Notes under the pieces: model-generated | The model's input: the letters and a program-made list of their open reading frames with translations, nothing else | What the model was told of the DNA's origin: nothing | Database searches by the model: none | Assembly (NCBI RefSeq): GCF_022213955.1 | Contig: NZ_JAKNTW010000053.1 | Span: 1-55,919, forward strand | Direction of reading: 5' to 3' | Length of the DNA stretch: 55,919 nt | DNA from: Dolomitihabitans soli | GTDB taxonomy: Bacteria > Actinomycetota > Actinomycetes > Streptosporangiales > Streptosporangiaceae | Position numbers and translations under genes: made by a program | Shown here: positions 52,480 to 55,919 of the stretch, in pieces | Layout: the number at the start of each line of letters is the position of its first letter | How positions within the stretch are numbered: the stretch's first letter is position 1

Positions 52480-53605
52480 GGGTGTTCTCCTTGTGCTGGA
52501 GGCGGCTGATGGCGGTTGGCGTGTCGCCGCCGTTGAGCGCGTGGTAGAAGGGGTTGGCCGGGCCGAGTTCGGCCCGGCAGACGGGACGGCCCGTGATGGC
52601 GGACTGGTACATGCCGGTGATCAGCTCCATGATGCGCCTGCCGTCGGCGCCGCTGGCCGGGGGCCGTTCGCCGGCCTTCATGGCGGCCAGCAGGGCGGTG
52701 AGCTGGGCGCGGTGCGAGCTGGGCGTGTTCTCGGCCGGCGCCCAGCCGGCGATCCGGTCCTCATCCGTGACGTGCGGCGCGGGAGTCCAGCGCCAGTTCG
52801 AGTTGTCGTAGCCGTACAGGTGCTCGACCTCGACGGTGGCGTCGGTGAAGTCGAAGCGCAGGTAGCTCGTCTCGCGGGGGGACAGGACGCTGTTGACGAC
52901 CGAGGCGATGGCGCCGGAGTCGAAGCGGACGATCGCGAACGACACGTCCTCGGTCTCGACCCGGCGGCCGAGGGTCGCCGCCACGGCGTGCACCTCGTGC
53001 CAGTCGCCGAGCAGGCTGAGCAGGAGGTCCATCTGGTGGATGCCGTGGCCCATGGTCGGGCCACCGCCCTCGGTCTCCCACCTGCCGCGCCAGGGCACCT
53101 CGAAGTAGTCGTGTCCGCGGTACCACAGCGTGTTGCACACGGCGACGAGCGGCGCGCCCAGCTCGCCGTCGCCGATGTGCCGCCGCAGCCGCTGGGCCGC
53201 GCCGCCGAAGCGGTGCTGGAAGACATAGCCGGCGTAGGGTCCGCCGTCCTTCTCGTGGGCGGTGATCTCGTCGTACTCGGCGAGTGACAGCGTCGGCGGC
53301 TTCTCGCACCAGACCCACGCGCCGGCGTCGAGCGCGGATGTCACCGCCTCGCGATGCGCCACCGGCGGCGTGGCGACGACCACGAGGTCGGGGCTCTCCG
53401 TTGCCAGCATTTCGGTCAGATCGGTGTGGCGGCCCGGGATGTCGTAGGCGTCGGCCAGCTCGTTCGCGCGGGCGGAGTCGACGTCGCACACGGCGACGAC
53501 CCGTACCGCGTCGCCCGCCGCGGCCAGGGCGGGCAGATGACAGGCTTTCGCGATGCCCCCGGTGCCGACGATGGCGACACGAATCGGGGACGAAGACGCA
53601 GGCAT
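52472..53605 (-). CDS. Gfo/Idh/MocA-family NAD(P)-dependent sugar dehydrogenase
   Basis: ATG 53605 (MPASSSPIRVAIVG) follows GGGAG by about 7 nt; 377 residues. The Rossmann domain opens VAIVGTGGIAKACHLPAL (GxGxxA), then LVVVATPPVAHREAV and the active-site loop VWCEKPP with its conserved Lys. The C-terminal sheet domain contains GGPTMGHGIHQMDLLLSLLG, with the Gly-x-x-x-His-x-x-Asp of the catalytic region. It would oxidise or reduce a sugar or inositol-type compound. It is first of the three-gene operon, and the LacI palindrome lies 27 bp upstream of its start. Confidence 0.92.
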   Translation of the reverse strand: MPASSSPIRVAIVGTGGIAKACHLPALAAAGDAVRVVAVCDVDSARANELADAYDIPGRHTDLTEMLATESPDLVVVATPPVAHREAVTSALDAGAWVWCEKPPTLSLAEYDEITAHEKDGGPYAGYVFQHRFGGAAQRLRRHIGDGELGAPLVAVCNTLWYRGHDYFEVPWRGRWETEGGGPTMGHGIHQMDLLLSLLGDWHEVHAVAATLGRRVETEDVSFAIVRFDSGAIASVVNSVLSPRETSYLRFDFTDATVEVEHLYGYDNSNWRWTPAPHVTDEDRIAGWAPAENTPSSHRAQLTALLAAMKAGERPPASGADGRRIMELITGMYQSAITGRPVCRAELGPANPFYHALNGGDTPTAISRLQHKENTHA

Positions 53606-53631
53606 GCATGGCTCCCTTGGACGACCCAAAG

Positions 53632-53645
53632 AGTGATCGATCACT
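53632..53645. promoter_or_regulatory. LacI operator, perfect palindrome, before the dehydrogenase operon
   Basis: AGTGATCGATCACT is identical to the site at 49604. It lies 27 bp before the first gene, so it would block initiation or early elongation. Confidence 0.82.
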
Positions 53646-53806
53646 TTTTACTGGGTCAACCTATTTTCGATCGCTCCTCGGGTCAACCCACCCCATCCGT
53701 TATGGCGTGATCCGGACCGTGGCGTCCAGCCGGTCCGTGCAGCTGCGCGGCCGCAACGCGATGGCAGACGCCCCGTCGGCTCCTCAACGAGGTCCCTTCC
53801 GCCAGA

Positions 53807-55618
53807 TCACTGGAAGGAGGCGTCGTCGACGTAGAGGCCGTCGGTGCCCGCGGCCGTCTCGACGTACAAGGAGGCGTTCGTCAGCGTGCCGGTCCAGGAG
53901 ACGGTCGCGGTGCCGGTGAGCTGGGTCCAGCCGTTCGTGTCGGCCGTTTGCGCCGGGGTCAGCTGGTGGTAGTTCGTGGTGCCGTTCGCCGTGACCGCCA
54001 GGGTCGCCTTCGCGCTGGGGGTTCCGCTCTGCGACCGCACCCAGACGCTCGTGGTGTAGCTCTTGCCGTTGGTGAGCTGCGAGGTCACGTTCTGGTTGGG
54101 GCCGTTCCAGGCCGCCGTACGTCCGGAGTTGAGCAGGGACCGGCTGCCCGCGTGGGCGACGTCGGTGACGGCGGACAGGGTGCCGCCGGAGGTGGTCCAG
54201 CCCGTGGTGCCGTTCTCCATGGTGCCGTTGGTCAGCAGGTTCCCACCGCTGCCGCCACCCGAGGTGAACTGCCACCAGTTGAGGTTGAGCAGGTAGCCGC
54301 TGCCGCCGGCGAACCGGAGGTAGAGGTCACGGGTGCCGGTCGCGCCGGACACCGGGCAGGTGACCGAGGACCAGTTCTGCCAGCCGCCGGTGCCGGTGAC
54401 GGTGCAGGTGCCCACGAGGGTGCCGGTGGCGCTGCCGAGCCGCAGTTCGATCCGGCCGCCGCCGGTGCCCGAGGCCACGCGGGCGGTGAAGGAGGAGGAT
54501 CCGTTGCCGAAGGCGACGCCCTTGACCTTGAGGTAGTCGCCGTTCTCGATGTGGCCCACGTTAATGCCGCCTTCGCCGGAGGCTTCGGTCTCGACCCCGG
54601 ATGCCCACGCGACGGTCTCGGCCTCCTGGCGGACGTACGGGTTGAGCGTGCCGACCTGGGGTGGTCCGGCGGTGGTCATGTTGATGGTGGGAATGGTGCC
54701 GTCCGCGTTGTAGGTGAACTTCTCCATAGCCACCGACCTGGTGAAACCGCCTCCGCCGGGGAGGGCGCCGTTGTGGTAGAAGAAGTACGACCCGCCGTTG
54801 AAGTCGACGATCCCGGCGTGGTTGGTGAAGCTGCCTCCCTGCCGGGGCATGATCGTTCCCCGGTAGGTCCACGGACCGGTGGCACTGGGGGCCGTCGAGT
54901 AGGCGATGAACTCCGAGCAGCATTCGGCGGCGAACACGTTGTAGTACAGGCCGTTGCGCTTGAAGACCCAGGGGGCTTCCTCGTAGAGGGTCGGGCGGCC
55001 GGCGTTGCCGGTGCGAGTGCCGTAGCCCGCGGTGGTGAGGGGGATCTGGGTCGGGCTGCCAGAGTAGGAGATCATGTCGGTGTTCAGCCGGACGTACCAG
55101 AGGCGAGGGTTGCCCCAGTACAGGTAGGCCTGGCCGTTGTCGTCGATGAAGACGTTGGGGTCGATCTCGCCGTTGTTGACCAGTGGGCGTCCGATGGCGT
55201 CGCGAAAGGGCCCGGTCGGGCTGTCGGCGACCGCGACACCGATGGCCATCGAGCCGGTGGCGCGGTCGCGGACCGGCACATACCAGTAGAAGCGGCCGTT
55301 GCGTTGGGCGACGTGGCCGGCCCAGGCGTTGGCGTCGGCCCAGGCGAAGGTGGCCAGGCTCATGGGCGAGCCGTGGTCGGTCCAGTTGGCCATGTCCGAA
55401 GAGGAGTAGACGTGCCAGTCCCGCATGGTGAAGTACGTGGAGCCGTCCTCGTCGTGGCCGGTGTAGAGGTAGACGCGGCCGTTGTGGACGAGCGGTGCGG
55501 GGTCGGCCGTGTAGATGGTCTGCACGATCGGGTTGTCGGCCAGGGCCGACGACGGGAACAGCACGGTCGAAAGAAGCAGGCCCACGGTACACAGGACCGT
55601 GCGCAGAGCGGGTCTCAC
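53807..55618 (-). CDS. Secreted GH43 glycosidase with CBM6 and CBM4/9-like modules
   Basis: GTG 55618 follows GGGAGACAACAG; 603 residues. The signal peptide ends near SALA (27). The five-blade GH43 domain (about 30-310) has the catalytic triad of acidic residues: Asp in IYTADPAPLVHNG, Asp in NNGEIDPNVFIDDNG and Glu in LYEEAPWVFKRNG. A CBM6 (about 335-455; VRQEAETVAWASGV, GSGYLLNLNWWQF) and a CBM4/9-type module (about 465-603; LLTNGTMENGTTGWTTSGG, DGLYVDDASFQ) follow. It probably removes arabinose or xylose from arabinoxylan, matching the esterase and xylanase at the left of the window. A LacI-type site lies at 55688. Confidence 0.92.
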   Translation of the reverse strand: MRPALRTVLCTVGLLLSTVLFPSSALADNPIVQTIYTADPAPLVHNGRVYLYTGHDEDGSTYFTMRDWHVYSSSDMANWTDHGSPMSLATFAWADANAWAGHVAQRNGRFYWYVPVRDRATGSMAIGVAVADSPTGPFRDAIGRPLVNNGEIDPNVFIDDNGQAYLYWGNPRLWYVRLNTDMISYSGSPTQIPLTTAGYGTRTGNAGRPTLYEEAPWVFKRNGLYYNVFAAECCSEFIAYSTAPSATGPWTYRGTIMPRQGGSFTNHAGIVDFNGGSYFFYHNGALPGGGGFTRSVAMEKFTYNADGTIPTINMTTAGPPQVGTLNPYVRQEAETVAWASGVETEASGEGGINVGHIENGDYLKVKGVAFGNGSSSFTARVASGTGGGRIELRLGSATGTLVGTCTVTGTGGWQNWSSVTCPVSGATGTRDLYLRFAGGSGYLLNLNWWQFTSGGGSGGNLLTNGTMENGTTGWTTSGGTLSAVTDVAHAGSRSLLNSGRTAAWNGPNQNVTSQLTNGKSYTTSVWVRSQSGTPSAKATLAVTANGTTNYHQLTPAQTADTNGWTQLTGTATVSWTGTLTNASLYVETAAGTDGLYVDDASFQ

Positions 55619-55687
55619 CTGTTGTCTCCCTCAGGCGGGTAGTCGACGGGGGGTGTTCGTGGGCCCCGAGCACGGCGGACGCTCGCT

Positions 55688-55703
55688 AGGTGAGCGTTGA
55701 CAT
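55688..55703. promoter_or_regulatory. LacI-type operator before the GH43 gene
   Basis: AGGTGAGCGTTGACAT matches the inverted core of the palindrome at 2135-2162 at 13 of 16 positions. It is 70 bp before the GH43 start codon. Shared control of the esterase and GH43 genes by one sugar repressor is inferred. Confidence 0.55.
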
Positions 55704-55717
55704 TTCCGCGTGACGCG

Positions 55718-55746
55718 GGCGGGCTCGGTCTTGCGCCGAGCCCGCC
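55718..55746 (-). terminator. Terminator of the GH62-like gene at the right edge
   Basis: GGCGGGCTCGG (55718-55728) pairs perfectly with CCGAGCCCGCC (55736-55746), 7-nt loop, 86 nt after the stop of the partial gene. Confidence 0.7.
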
Positions 55747-55832
55747 GCTCCGGCTCCACCCGGTCCTGATCGCGACGCACCCGATGGGGCGTTGAACGTC
55801 GGGAACCTTCGAGCCGGATCTGTGTCACGCCG

Positions 55833-55919
55833 TCAGCGTTGGAGTGTCAGCAGGCCTGGCCGGTAGGGGAGGAGGCCGTAGTCGCCGCCGGAGTTGGGGT
55901 TGCGTCCTTGGTAGAGGAG
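55833..55919 (-). CDS. C-terminus of a GH62-like arabinofuranosidase, 5' part outside window
   Basis: The last 28 codons read LLYQGRNPNSGGDYGLLPYR then PGLLTLQR and a stop (55833-55835). The LLYQGRxPxxGGDYxxLPxRPGxLTL ending is typical of GH62 alpha-L-arabinofuranosidases. The xylanase fusion at the left edge begins a GH62 domain, so the genome region would contain two of them unless the two ends are related by assembly or circularity. The family call rests on a short tail. Confidence 0.6.
   Translation of the reverse strand, partial: LLYQGRNPNSGGDYGLLPYRPGLLTLQR

Overview
The window is high-GC DNA with the dense, overlapping antisense ORFs, GTG/TTG starts and long-stem terminators of a filamentous actinomycete. 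The content (secreted CBM13 glycosidases, SARP/NB-ARC regulator, PP2C-type phosphatase, GbsR/MarR with an IS30-type HTH) points to the Streptosporangiales (a Nonomuraea/Streptosporangium-like organism). This placement is inferred from gene style, not from a marker gene. No rRNA, tRNA, CRISPR array or intact insertion sequence is visible.

Layout. (1) 1-9.6 kb: plant cell-wall degradation. A GH10 xylanase-CBM13-GH62 fusion runs off the left edge. It is followed by a CE3 acetyl xylan esterase-CBM13 with a 28-bp LacI-type palindrome upstream, a GH54 relic, a secreted PQQ-type sugar dehydrogenase (PKD, CBM6, CBM13) and a ThuA/3-keto-disaccharide hydrolase-CBM13 protein. (2) 9.8-11.2 kb: an AraC regulator and a small secreted protein. 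(3) 11.5-23.2 kb: a sugar uptake and catabolic operon on the minus strand. It encodes an RbsABC-type transporter, DhaK and DhaL kinase subunits, a VOC protein, an LsrF-like aldolase and an SDR. Upstream lie two overlapping regulators, one an unusual IclR-HTH/RbsB-like hybrid, and a divergent zinc alcohol dehydrogenase. A shared TATGTTG-TT-CAACATA-type operator links the two promoter regions. (4) 23.6-28.8 kb: an exported beta-carbonic anhydrase, then the most novel locus: an 8-cysteine peptide precursor with MauE-like and MauD-like redox proteins, an S26 peptidase and an ABC exporter. (5) 29.5-41.8 kb: small secreted proteins, a SARP-XRE-NB-ARC-TPR regulator, a GbsR/MarR-DUF4097 pair, truncated gene relics, a beta-helix protein and a PAS/GAF/PP2C/ATPase signalling protein. 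(6) 42.2-47.3 kb: a second 8-cysteine precursor with the same leader, an M4 metallopeptidase, and an LLM oxidoreductase/alpha-beta hydrolase pair with a divergent LysR. (7) 47.4-49.5 kb: an arsenic operon (arsR, ACR3, arsC). (8) 49.6-53.6 kb: a LacI regulator and a cupin/PmoA-like/Gfo-Idh-MocA operon sharing one perfect palindrome. (9) 53.8 kb to the end: GH43-CBM6-CBM4/9 and the C-terminus of a GH62-like enzyme.

Working together: the secreted xylanase, arabinofuranosidase, acetyl esterase and GH43 enzymes would strip arabinoxylan, and LacI-type operators at two of them suggest common sugar control. The Lsr-like operon would import, phosphorylate and cleave a small sugar that also acts on the IclR-type regulators. 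The two Cys-rich precursors share 12 of their first 24 residues at identical positions, including an AxA site. I infer that they are substrates of one maturation system: ABC export, S26 cleavage and MauD/MauE-type disulfide formation. I know of no description of it.
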